From Homarus americanus (lineage: Eukaryota; Arthropoda; Malacostraca; Decapoda; Nephropidae): 64,000 bases of DNA. The position numbers were made by a program, and so were the translations under genes. Positions 25,901-38,700 of the stretch are shown here, piece by piece. Location: the NCBI RefSeq assembly GCF_018991925.1, contig NW_024748870.1, positions 4,169,436 through 4,233,435 of the forward strand, read 5' to 3'. Each line of letters starts with the position of its first letter. The stretch's first letter is position 1. The notes below the pieces were generated by a model that worked only from the letters and a program-made list of their open reading frames with translations, ran no database searches and was not told the DNA's origin.

Positions 25901-26920
25901 CGTGTGCAAACATTGATCTGTATGTTCACTGTATGTTCCTTCACCTTTCTCTAATGAAGGCTTTTGTTAAACCACCAATGTATGTAACAAGTCATTTATG
26001 TCCAATGTATATTATTATTATTATCTCTCCAGTCCTCTCTATCTCTCATATCTTTCCTTCCTTCCTTCCCTCCCTCTTTCTGTCTCTCACTTCCCATAGG
26101 TGCATCTCCCTCCCCACACACTAATCTCCCTTCACACACACTAATCTCCCTTCACACACACTAAATCTCCCTCCCCACACACTAATCTCCCTTCACACAC
26201 ACTAAATCTCCCTCCCCACACACTAATCCCCCTTCACACACTAAATCTCCCTCCCCACACACACACTAATCTCCCTTCCCATCTCCTTCACACACACACT
26301 AATCTCCTTCCCACACACACACTCTCCCACACACCACACTAATCTCCCTTCACACACACTAAATCTCCTCCCCACACACTAATCTCCCTTCACACACTAA
26401 ATCTCCCTCCCCACCTGTCTCCTCCACACATCTCCCACATAATCTCCCTCACACTAATCTCCCTCCACTAATCCCTTCACACACTAATCTCCTCCCACAC
26501 ACTAATCTCCTTCCCACACACTAATCTCCCTCCCCACACAATCTCCCTCCCCACACACACTAATCTCCCTTCACACACACTAAATCTCCCTCCCCACACA
26601 CTAATCCCCCTTCACACGCACTAAATCTCCCTCCCCACACTAATCCCCCTTCCCACACACTAATCTCCCTCCCCACACTAATCTCCCTTCCCACACACTA
26701 TTAATCTATTTAGACTTAATTAATCCAATTAGTTGCCATCTTGCATCATCAGTTTATGGGAGAAATATAACTTTGGAACCTTTGAGACTCCTGGCCACAA
26801 GGTACAGTGGTAAGATGAGTGGGTGAAGGCAGGTGAGGAACAGGTGAGGGGGGGCAGGTAGGAACAGGTAATGTATTCTCACACTGGGTGGCACCTGGGT
26901 GATGACAATAATGAGGTAGG

Positions 26921-26982
<62 letters not shown>

Positions 26983-27713
26983 CCAGGATGTACACAGGAC
27001 CTGACCCTCACAGGTACCTCACACTAATTATAAAGTTTGAGGTCAATAATTCGACCCAGCAGTGATAGCGAGGAGGGTGGGCTGACGTCTGTGGGAGGGC
27101 GGGGCGCTTCTGCCATCCTACCGTATCCTGGTCTACCATCCTACCCTGCCCCTGTCTGGCCATCCTACCCTGTCGTTGTCTGACCATCCTACTCTACCCT
27201 ACCCAATTCTGCATTACCCATCCTTCCCTCTCTTGTTCATATTCCTGAACTAACACTGCAGGCTTGAGTTAGGTCAGGTTAGGCAATGCTACACTGGATT
27301 AGGTTAGGTTACAGGTATGTTAGGATTGTTTAAGTTAGAGGGAGGAAGGGGGGGAAAGGGGGGAGAAGGGGAGAAAGGGACACTTTACGACCCACTACCA
27401 TGGACGGCTCCCTAGTTAACCCGCATAATTAATCAGAGGAGTAGTGTAAACGGTAGTTCATCATCGGCTAATGACTAGCACTCACCCGGCCAGCGAGGTC
27501 AACTTGTCCACAGTCACGCCAACCAATATACTGTACAGTATTGTGCCCCCCCCCCCCCGTGACGCCGAAATATTTATTGTATACACCCACAAGCTGTTTG
27601 GGTTTTTATATACTGTACATTGTCTAGTTTAGTTCATTAAAAATTCAAAGTCGTATTAAGTGACTCACCATTGTCAATATGTGGCTTTTTACATCAAGTA
27701 TGTGTTATTGTTA

Positions 27714-27751
<38 letters not shown>

Positions 27752-27761
27752 GTTATTAATA

Positions 27762-27801
<40 letters not shown>

Positions 27802-27979
27802 GTTGTTATCATCATCCTCCAACAACACAAATTAAACCTACCTCACATCACACACGTATTTATAACACTATTAACACGCTTTAACATGCATGGAAATGGA
27901 ACATGCACGGCAGGAAATACAGGTACAGTAGTAGTAGTACTAGTAGTAGTAGTAGTACTAGTAGTAGTAGTAGTAGTGA

Positions 27980-28012
<33 letters not shown>

Positions 28013-29610
28013 ACCTCACAGGAGCAAGGAAAGTGGAGGACATCAAAAAAGTGGTGGGACCTGGTAACATCGGGTCCACAAATGAGGTACCACCAAACGC
28101 CAGCAAATCCTTCCTCGTGAAAGCCAGATCGTATGATGGGCTGTGAGTTCGGCGAAAGTGAAATCAAAATAACTAAGGAATGGCCAAAAGACATCAAAAC
28201 AGTAATTGGCCTCTGGTTTCAAGACCCGATGCGTAGGGAAAGGTGAGCAAGTGGGTTAAATCAAAAATGCTCTCGGTGCTAACACCTGAAACCTGTCGCG
28301 ACGCTGCGGCATTCCACACTGGAGTCAAGCATCGTTGGAACTACCTGATCATTACCATCCCCTGAGATCGACCCTCCTCCACCCTTTGGAAAAGCAATCA
28401 GTGTCAAGTTCATTCCCAAACTAGTGAAACACCACGACTTAACCCCAGTAGAAAGAACACTTCTTGCACTTCCACCAAGACTGGGAGGGATGGGACTAAC
28501 TAATCCAGAGGAGATTGCTGACTCTGAACATCAAAATTCACTTAAGCTCACGGTAGCCCTCACTGACCACATAATAGCCCAGAATGCAACAGGGGAAGTG
28601 GACACCAGCGAAGTTAATAAGATCCGTAGATCCATTACAACAGATCGGCAGCACTGCCAAAATGACATGTTGCAGCAATTATTGCTGCAGGTTCCAGAAA
28701 ATCTGACAAAAAAAGTAGCTATAGCGCAGGAGGTGGGCGCCTCGAACTGGTTAACTCGTTGCGATAAGGGCAAATGGTTTCAGCGCAACAAACAAATTTA
28801 CAGATGCCATTGCTCTAAGGTACGGTTGGCCAGTAGATGGTTGCCCTCCCAATGCGATGTGTGGCCTTTATTCTATGATGGCGATCACGCCATGGTTTTA
28901 CCAGAAGGGGGCTTCATATGCATGAGGCATGGCGGGGTAAAGGATCTCACAACAAATATGTTGAAGGGAAACCTGCGGGACGTCATGGTAGAACCGACCC
29001 TCAGCTTCCACTGGATGGCGATCCTCCAACACGGGACTTCAAACATCTAAAACGTGTGGGCGTCAGTGCGCTGGGGAATTTCTGAATGAGGACAAGCGAG
29101 CCTTCTTCGACATCAGGATTTTTGATCCCATGGGCGTTTGTCACCGTAACCTAGCTCTCGATGCTGCACATAGGAGGAACGAGAACGACAAGAGAAGGGC
29201 ATATGGGGAGAGAATTCAAAATGTCGATCAAGGCAGCTTCACTCCGCTAGTGTTCACAACCTCTGGTGGGATGGGCCCAAGCGCAAGATGTTTCTACGCC
29301 AGACTCGCGGAGCTGATCTCCGAACAGAAGCAGCAGCCCAGAAGTTATGTCACAGCCTGGATGAGATGTCGACTGTCCTTCTCTCTCCTTCGGTCGGCTT
29401 TGCTCTGCCGCAGGGGAACGAGAGCTTCTGCCCCTACTCCGTCAACTGCTGCAGATATCGACTATGAGGCTACAGTCACCGAATGCCGCATCGATCTGCG
29501 GCTCAACTAATTTAACACAGATAGGATAGTTGCTTATGTATTAGGATATTTAATATTAAGGTAAATAAATGGTGGCGAAGGTGTGGCTATTGGGGGAGGC
29601 TGGAGGCCAC

Positions 29611-29658
<48 letters not shown>

Positions 29659-29670
29659 ATAGTAATAGTA

Positions 29671-29722
<52 letters not shown>

Positions 29723-32700
29723 CATATATACACTTGACTAAAATAACATTAGGCTACATTAGACTCGTATTAGATTTGGCTACGTTAGGTCAGGTCTGGT
29801 CAGGTTAAACAATGCTAAAATAAAAAACTCAACACTCACTCTCTCCAGGTTTGGCCTCCCAGCCCAGTTTTTGTCCGATCTTGGCGAAGAGGTGCCTGAC
29901 GAAGGCGGCGAAGGTGGGGTGGAACTCTGTGTGGGAGAGCAGCTGGTTGAGGCGAGCTACACAGTTGTGGACGGCAGACCACACGGTGTAGTCCCTCTCG
30001 TCCTCGAAGGCCCGCAGCACCTTTAGTACCTCCACGGTGCTGGTGTGACCCGCCTGTACCTGTACCACAAGACACACCTGTTAGTACACCTGTACCACAT
30101 CTGTACCACAGGGGGGAGACACACCTGTTAGTTCTACCACCCTGTGCCACAAGGGAGAGACACACCTGTTAGTTCTACTACACCTGTACCACATCTGTAC
30201 CACAAGGGAGACACACACCTGTTAGTTCTACCACCCTGTGCCACAAGGGAGAGACACACCTGTTAGTTCTACCACACCTGTACCACATCTGTACCACAAG
30301 GGAGACACACACCTGTTAGTTCTACCACCCTGTGCCACAAGGGAGAGACACACCTGTTAGTTCTACTACACCTGTACCACATCTGTGCCACAAGGGAGAG
30401 ACACACCTGTTAGTTCTACCACACCTGTACCACATCTGTACCACAAGGGAGACACACACCTGTTAGTTCTACCACCCTGTGCCACAAGGGAGAGACACAC
30501 CTGTTAGTTCTACTACACCTGTACCACATCTGTACCACAAGGGAGAGACACACCTGTTAGTTCTACCACCCTGTGCCACAAGGGAGAGACACACCTGTTA
30601 GTTCTACCACACCTGTACACACAAGGAGACACACTATTGGTTCTACTACACCTACTTGCCACATCTGTACCACAAGGGGAGAACACACACCTGTTGGTTC
30701 TACCACCCTGTGTGCCTGAGAGACACACACCTGTTAGTTCACCACATCTGTACCACAAGGGAGAGACACACCTGTTAGTTCTACCACCATGTGCCACAAG
30801 AGACACACCTGTTAGTTCTACCACATCTGCACCACAAGGGAGACACACCTGTTAGTTCTACACATCTGTGCCACAAGGGGGAGACACACCTGTTAGTTCT
30901 ACCACACCTGTACCACAAGGAGACACACCTGTACCACATCTGTACCACAAGGAGACATCTGTTAGTTCTACCACACCTGTACCACAAGGAGACACACCTG
31001 TTAGTTCTACCAAACCTGTACCACAAGGAGACACACCTGTTAGTTCTACCGCACCTCTACCACAAGGAGAGACACCTGTTAGTTCTATACCTGTACCACA
31101 AGGAGAAACACACATGTTATTTCTACACCTGTAATACATCTATACACCAATGAGACACACCTGTACCATATATGTACCACAAGGAGACACACCTGTTAGT
31201 TCTACCACACCTGTACCACAAGTGAGAAATATCTGTTAGTTTTACCACATCTGTTAGTTCTCTCACATGAGGGGGAGACACCTGTTCTACCACACCTGTA
31301 CCACACAAGGGGGAGACACCTGTTCTACCACACCTGTACCACATGAGGGGGAGACACCTGTTCTACCACACCTGTGCCACACGGGGGGGGGGAGACCCCA
31401 GTTCTAAACAACTCCTGATTTATGTACTGTACAGCCCTGTAAATGTATTCAATGCATATTATATCATTATGTCTAAATCAAATGTAAGTCTGTATATTTT
31501 CAGCCACCGGCTGCAACTCTATTAATAAACCGTTTATTATTATTATTATTATTATTATCACCTGTACCACTTGGGCCGACACCTGTTCTACCACACCTGT
31601 ACCACATGAGGGGGAGACACCTGTCCTACCACACTTGTACCACATGAGGGGGAGACACCTGTTCTACCACACCTGTACCACACAGACACCTGTTAGTTCT
31701 ACCACACTGTACCACACAAGGGCGACACACCTGTTAATTCTACCACACAGACACACCTGTTAGTTCTAACACGTGAAGGAGACACATCTGTTCTACCACA
31801 ACTGTACCACACACACACCATTCTACCACACCTGTACCACACAAGGGAGACATGTACCACACTTGTTAGTTCTACCACACCTGTACCACACAGACACACC
31901 TTTCTACCACACCTGTACCACACAAAGGAGACACACCTGTTAGTTCTACCACACGAAGGAGACACACCTGTTAATTCTATTACACCTGTACCACACAAGG
32001 GAGACACCTGTTAGTTCTACCACACGAAGGAGACACACCTGTTAGTTCTACCACACGAAGGAGACACACCTGTTAATTCTATTACACCTGTACCACACAA
32101 GGGAGACACATCTGTTAGTTCTACCACACGAAAGAGACACACCTGTTAGTTCTACTACACGGAGACACACCTGTTAGTTCTACCACACGAAGGAGACACA
32201 CCTGTTAATTCTATTACACCTGTACCACACAAAGGAGACACCTGTTAGTTCTACCACACGAAGGAGACACACCTGTTAGTTCTACTACACGGAGACACAC
32301 CTGTTAGTTCTACTACACGGAGACACACCTGTTAGTTCTACTACACGGAGACACACCTGTTAGTTCTACCACACCTGTAGCACATGGAGACACACATGTT
32401 CAACAGAGGGGGAAGAGAGACGTCAAATTCTTATAATATTGCAAGTTAACTTTCTACCCTAACTGGAGGTGTTAGAGGTACGACTCATATACGCTACGAC
32501 ACACAGAGCGGCTCAAACTTACGTCTAAACTCCACTGAGAATACCAATACCAGCGGTGTCTTCTTTAGCCTAGTTAAGAGAAACAACTTAATAATGTCTG
32601 TTTCCTTGAGCATCTTTTAATGTTTTTTTCTTTACACTGTATTGAAGAAAAGTTGTTCAGTTATCGAGATTCGTTCAGATCTGTTTCAGGAAATTCGATA

Positions 32701-35700
32701 TTGTAACTTAACGTTATTTAAAGTACGGTAGAGAGTAGGAAAGGTTCGAGTTTTTAATTTCCAGGGATGTATTTGAACGAGTCTCGATTATTACATTTCC
32801 TGTACAAGGTGTGACGAAAAAATATTAGACTAGACCGCATAAGGAACGTTCAATATTATCAATAAATGAACCATAAGGAATCTTTTACAGCTCCAAGACT
32901 ATGATGGGCAGCCAACACTGAGCCACAACCTTCCCAACCAACTCTCATTTATTCTCCATTATTGTTTTCTCAGGCAGACGATACAGCCCTGCTTGCCTTA
33001 ACGCCCAAACTGAACGATCACTCCCGCTAGAATCAATCTTCGCCTCCCTGGGCTGATAACAAATGCGTGTTGTATTGTTGTTATTCATGAGTCATAATAG
33101 TGGCGGCAAAATTAAAAATCAAACCGGCTGGGGCCCAGTGCGTTCGAGCGTGTCTCTGTCCGTTGCAAATCCGAATGACAATGAAAAGAATGTAAAGTGC
33201 GATGCCCACGCCAGAAAATCAATACACTGCTCTGATGATAACAAATGTTGCAGCATTTCCATGATTCATAAGCTGTATTCGGCGGGGGAATTGGTCTCAT
33301 TGGCGGGGAGATGTGTTGGAGCCCGGAGTCGGGTACCTCAACAAACAGGGCGACCAGGTAATGGATGGGGTGGTGATGGTGCGCGACGGCCTTTACCCGC
33401 CCAAAATGACGCCGTGCCGAGAGGCCACACTCCGGGGAATTTGTCTCCGTCTGCACCACAATCCATTCACATCCCTGGGAGGTCTTAGTGCAGTACACCC
33501 TTGCTCCACAAACATTCCAACACTTGCATGTCATAATGGACCTTGTGTCATAATGGACCCCATGTCATAATGGACCTTGTGTCATTATGGGCACCATGTC
33601 ATAATGGACCCCATGTCATAATGGGCCCCATGTCATAATGGGCCCCCATGTCATAATGGGCCCCATGTCATAATGGACCCCATGTCATAATGGACCCCAT
33701 ATCATAATGGGCCCCATGTCTTTATGGACCCCATTTCATAATGGGCCCCATGTCATAATGGGCCCCATGTCATAATGGGCCCCATGTCATAATGGGCCCC
33801 ATGTCATTATGGACCCCATATCATAATGGATCCCATGCCATAATGGACCCCATGCCATAATGGACCCTGTAATGAGACAAATCTCACAAGAAGAAGATTA
33901 CATATACAGTAGGTAGAATATTGATAGTGTAAGAGTATAAAAGAGAGGAAGATTTTGGTAGCGTGGCCGTGATAGTTATACGTCAATACACATCTATTAC
34001 GTCTTAAGGGCGACTTCTCAAACACCGCTTCGTTACAACTCTTTATTAATTATGACAATGACATGAACACATTAATAACACCTTCGTTACTAGGACATTA
34101 TATTTACGTTACTAGGACATCATATTACGTTACTAGACACTCTGATTCTCGGACACGAACCTGAAATGAATACACTTCCCACGTAAGTAACTCATCCCAT
34201 GGAAAGCTCTGACAAAAACTCACGTGACCTAGGGGAGGCCTAGCAGGTGGTCCTGGGTTGTCTCTGTGGGAGACTGCTTAGCTGGGCACCGGTGTATCGA
34301 GGGCAACTCGCTACCGACCGGAGGCGACCGGAGGCGGCTTGCCTCCGGCCCCTGACTTCTCTCGAGCAGGACTGGGGACGTGGTAGCTGGCCCTTCTTGG
34401 TTACAAGACACACTCTCTCTCTGTCTCTCTCTGTCTGAGCAGAGGGAGGACTAGGACGTCCTATATATTGGGAGGCGAGCCGTCAGGTTGAGCTGATCAG
34501 GGGGGCGGCGAAGGGTCTCCTTACATTTGCCCTCGCTAATGTAGGGTCAGGTCTGGACTTTTTCAGAGACTATAAGTTGTATATTCTGGAGAAATCTTCA
34601 GATGGGGCCGTGTGACATGAGAGGCCCTGGTTGATTTGTGGCTCGAGGGTTACATTTGACCTGGCTAATGTGAGGTCAGGTCTGGACTTCTTCTGCGGTG
34701 TAGGTTATTGTGTATATTGGGAGAGAGTCGGCCGGTGCCTTCTTACATGTTTGTTGGGGCCGTGTGACATGGGAGGAGAGCCAGTTGATTTGTAACTCCT
34801 TGAGTGGTTGCGAGGGGTACCCTTACATTTGACCCCCCTAATGTCGGGTCAAGTCTGGACTGTTTCTGAGATGTAAGCTGTGGTCTGACAACCCATCACT
34901 ACAAGCCCATGTTATAATAGACCCCATGTCATTATGGAGCCCATATCATTATGGACCCCATGCCATAATGGACCTCATGTCATAATAGACCCCATGTCAT
35001 TATGGAGCCCATGTCATTATAGACCCCATATCATAATGGACCCCATATCATAATGGACCCCATATCGTAATGGACCCCATATCATAATGGACCCCATGGC
35101 ATAATGGACCCCATGTCATTATGGACCCCATGTCATAATGGACTCCATGTCATAATGGACCCCATGGCATTATGGACCCCATGTCATTATGGACCCCATG
35201 TCATTATGGATTGTCATAATGGACCCCATGTCATTATGGACCCCATGTCATAATGGACTCATGTCACCCATGGCATTATGGACCCCATGTCATTATGGAT
35301 CATAATGGACCCCATGTCACGGACATATATAAGGATTTACTCATTATGGACCCCATGGACCCCCGCCTGTTAATGGACCCCATGTCATTATGGACCCCCA
35401 TGTCATAATAGTTGGACCATGCATATAATGGACCTTTGATGTCATAATGGACCCCATGTCATTATAGACCATGTCATTATGGACCCCATGTCATTATGGA
35501 GCCCATGTGTCGTTATGGGCCCATGTGGAGCCCATGTCGTTATGGAGCCCATGTCGTTATGGAGCCCCATGTCATTTCATAGACCCATGTCCTTTATGTC
35601 ATTATGGAGCCCATGCCATAATGGACCCCATGTATATGGCCCTGTCATGTGGATACATGTCCTCATGGACCCCATGTCATTATGGACCCCATGCCATAAT

Positions 35701-38700
35701 GGACCCATGTCATTATGGAGCTCATGCCATAATGGACCCCATGTTATAATGGACCCCCATGTCATTATGGACCCCATGCCATAATGGACCCCATGTCATT
35801 ACGGAGCCCATGCCATAATGGACCCCATGTCATTATGGACCCCATGGCATAATTTTCCACATGTCATAATGGACCCCATATCATTATGGGTCCCATGTCA
35901 TAATTGGCTATAATGGGCCCCTAGTCATAATGGCCCCATAGTCATACTGGGCCCCTTATCACAAGGGTTACAATAATGGGCTATAATGGGCCTGTAGCCA
36001 TAATGGGCCCGTAGTCATAAGGGGCCCGTAGTCATAATGGGCCCGTAGTAATAAGGGGCCTGTAGTCATAAGGGGCCTGTAGTCCGTAGTCATAATGGGC
36101 CCGTAGTCATAAGGGGCCCGTAGTCATAATGGGCCCGTAGTCATAAGGGGCCCATAGTCATAAGGGGCCCGTAGTCATAAGGGGCCCATAGACATAAGGG
36201 GCCCTGTAGTCATAATGGACCCATAGTCATAATGGGCCCATGGTCATAATGGGCTGCTTATCACAATGGGTTCCAATAATGGGCTATAATGATAGATCAC
36301 ATTTATTCCCCAGTATTACAATACAATGATGTCACCGGGAATGAGTACAATATGATGATCATCCAGTGATGGCAGAATAAGAATTTTTAATGACGCTGTC
36401 ATTGTTAATTTGCTTGAAAGGCCGATACAGGACCAGCTGGTTGTTCTTAGATGTTTCATGTGTGGAGGGCTGCATATAGTGTAGGAGGGGTGGCAACAGC
36501 ATCTTTCCAGGGATGGCACATGTCCACCTTGGCACGAGTCAAACTACCGGTAACTCAAAGGCTTTAACTTTCTCGTGGGAGCGCTTCACTACACGTTACA
36601 ACATCTCCCAGGTGGGGAAGAGTTATTTTGGCACTTTTTTCATGTTTGTATGTTTGTCTTAAAGAGTACTGTATTCTTATATCTTTTTCACTGCTTGCCA
36701 GAATATGTTTGCCAATCTTTAAGTGATTGTAGAGTAGCTGTTATGTCAGGCTACTGTCGTCCAGGGTGAGCATGGCCAGTTCAATATAGTTAATCACGTA
36801 TATATTCTCTCTCTCTCACACATTTTTCAGCTCCCCTCAGGTGGAAACAGGAAAATTACAAGTAGTAGATGGTGTACTGGGGTACTTACCATAGAGAACA
36901 GGTCATCAAACACACCAAGTCGATCAAGAGGTGGAAGGCAGTTGGTTCTCATTGCTGGTATGAGTTGAGTCAACAACTCTGGGGTGTACTGTGTCCTGCA
37001 GGAGACCAACATGAGTGAATTAGATTATGAACAAGGAGGAAGATGTTGTCCCCTAAGCCTTCCACAGTCAGATAAATTAATCTAGTTAAGAATGACTGTA
37101 TGAAGAAGAATCAAGGAACACACACACTCAGCACACACGTTCTGTAACACATCCATCCCCATACGTTCAGTCAGCATGATGACCTTCTAGCCAGGGTGTG
37201 TACTGCTGTTGTTTCCTGTTATGTCTATACTAAAACGTGGTAATCAACAAATGGTCCTTCACACCTAAACCAACCAAACCTAACCCCACCTAAACCAACC
37301 AAACCTAACCCTAACCTACACATTTCTCAACTTTCCCATTAAGTATACTTCCTAATGTACTGCATAAGAGTACCTAAGAAAAATCACTAAGGATATTCAC
37401 CCGCTTACCTATAGTATCCTACAGTTCCTGGGTTTAACTTCACCCAAGTGTTTTCAGAGATGCCTTCCAGCACCACCTGTGTTGTCTTGCCCTCCAGCAA
37501 CACCTCCTGCACTGCCTTTGATGGGTTCTTCTCTGTTGAGATATTGATCGGTACCATCCACTGGCTGTTGTCTCCTGTAATGGATATTGTACATCATGTT
37601 GAGATAAACGGATTAGTGAGAACTCTTGAGTAAACTATCTATCATTATCTACCTTCTCTATACAGCACATATCTTGTATCGCCTGAAGATTACACACTCT
37701 AGCTTATTCCACCTGAAGATTAGACACCCCAGCTTATTTCACTTAAGATTATGGAACTACAATATTTATTAACCACAAACACCACCAGAATATTCAAGTC
37801 TCAATTGTCATGTTTGTATCTATTACCTACAATGATTTCATGGTCACTATGGTTTATAATCTCTTCTTATATTTTGAAAGCAATAACCCATTGGTTTAAC
37901 CCTTTGAGGGTAATGGTTTAACCCACAGAGACAACAGTCTGACTCTTTGAGGAAAACAGTTTAGCCCTCTGAAGAAAATAATTTAACCCTCTCACCCTCC
38001 AAAGATTAAACTCTAAAGCTGCACCTCACCTGTGGATCCATCAGCAAGGAACCTCTGCTGCGTGAGGGTGAGGACTCTGTTGTCTCCGTCCTGGTGTGAG
38101 GCGACGGAAATCATCGGGAATCCTGTCTGTTTGGTCCACGTGCTCATTACTTCGGCCACGGGCTTACTAGACGCCTCACTCAGCGCCGTCCATAAGTCCT
38201 CTGTGTAGGTGTTGCCGTACTGATGACGTGTCAGGTATTTTTTCATGCCGGCCCTGAAGTCCTGAAACAAAATGTATTAGATATATTCTGTCAAGTTCAT
38301 TGTTTGTGGTGCAGTGCAAGTTGTATTATTTTGTTATAAAGTATTATTGTTCGATATTTAGCAGCTGCTGTGGCAATAAAACCAAGTATATACTGTACCT
38401 CATCTCCCAGGTAAGAGTGCAACATGCGGATAACGGAAGCCCCCTTGGAATATGAAATGTCGTCAAAGATCTCATCCACCTCCGATGGATGACCAACAGG
38501 TACTTCAATGGGATGTGAGTTCTTGAGACAGTCTAGTTCCAGCGCCCGGATGTAGGTGTTGGTGACAAACTGTGTCCAGATATCGTACTCTGGGAACAAG
38601 TGGTCAACACACAGGAACTCCACAAAAGTAGCATAACCTTCATTCAGCCACAGATGAGTCCACCATTCCTGTCATCACAGATTCAAGAAGTTAATTAATC

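Noticed and set aside
27660..28197. Poly-Leu, poly-Ile, poly-Val and poly-Thr frames, and the similar one at 29534-29808
   Set aside because: They are translations of TTA/TAG trinucleotide repeats.
30513..32007. Cysteine- and glycine-rich frames across 30.5-32.0 kb on both strands
   Set aside because: They are minisatellite translations inside the PSA intron, with no stable frame across the array.
33063..33570. Host gene exons on either strand
   Set aside because: Several overlapping open frames exist, but I recognise no family and cannot connect splice sites to neighbours. Recorded only as an unassigned block.
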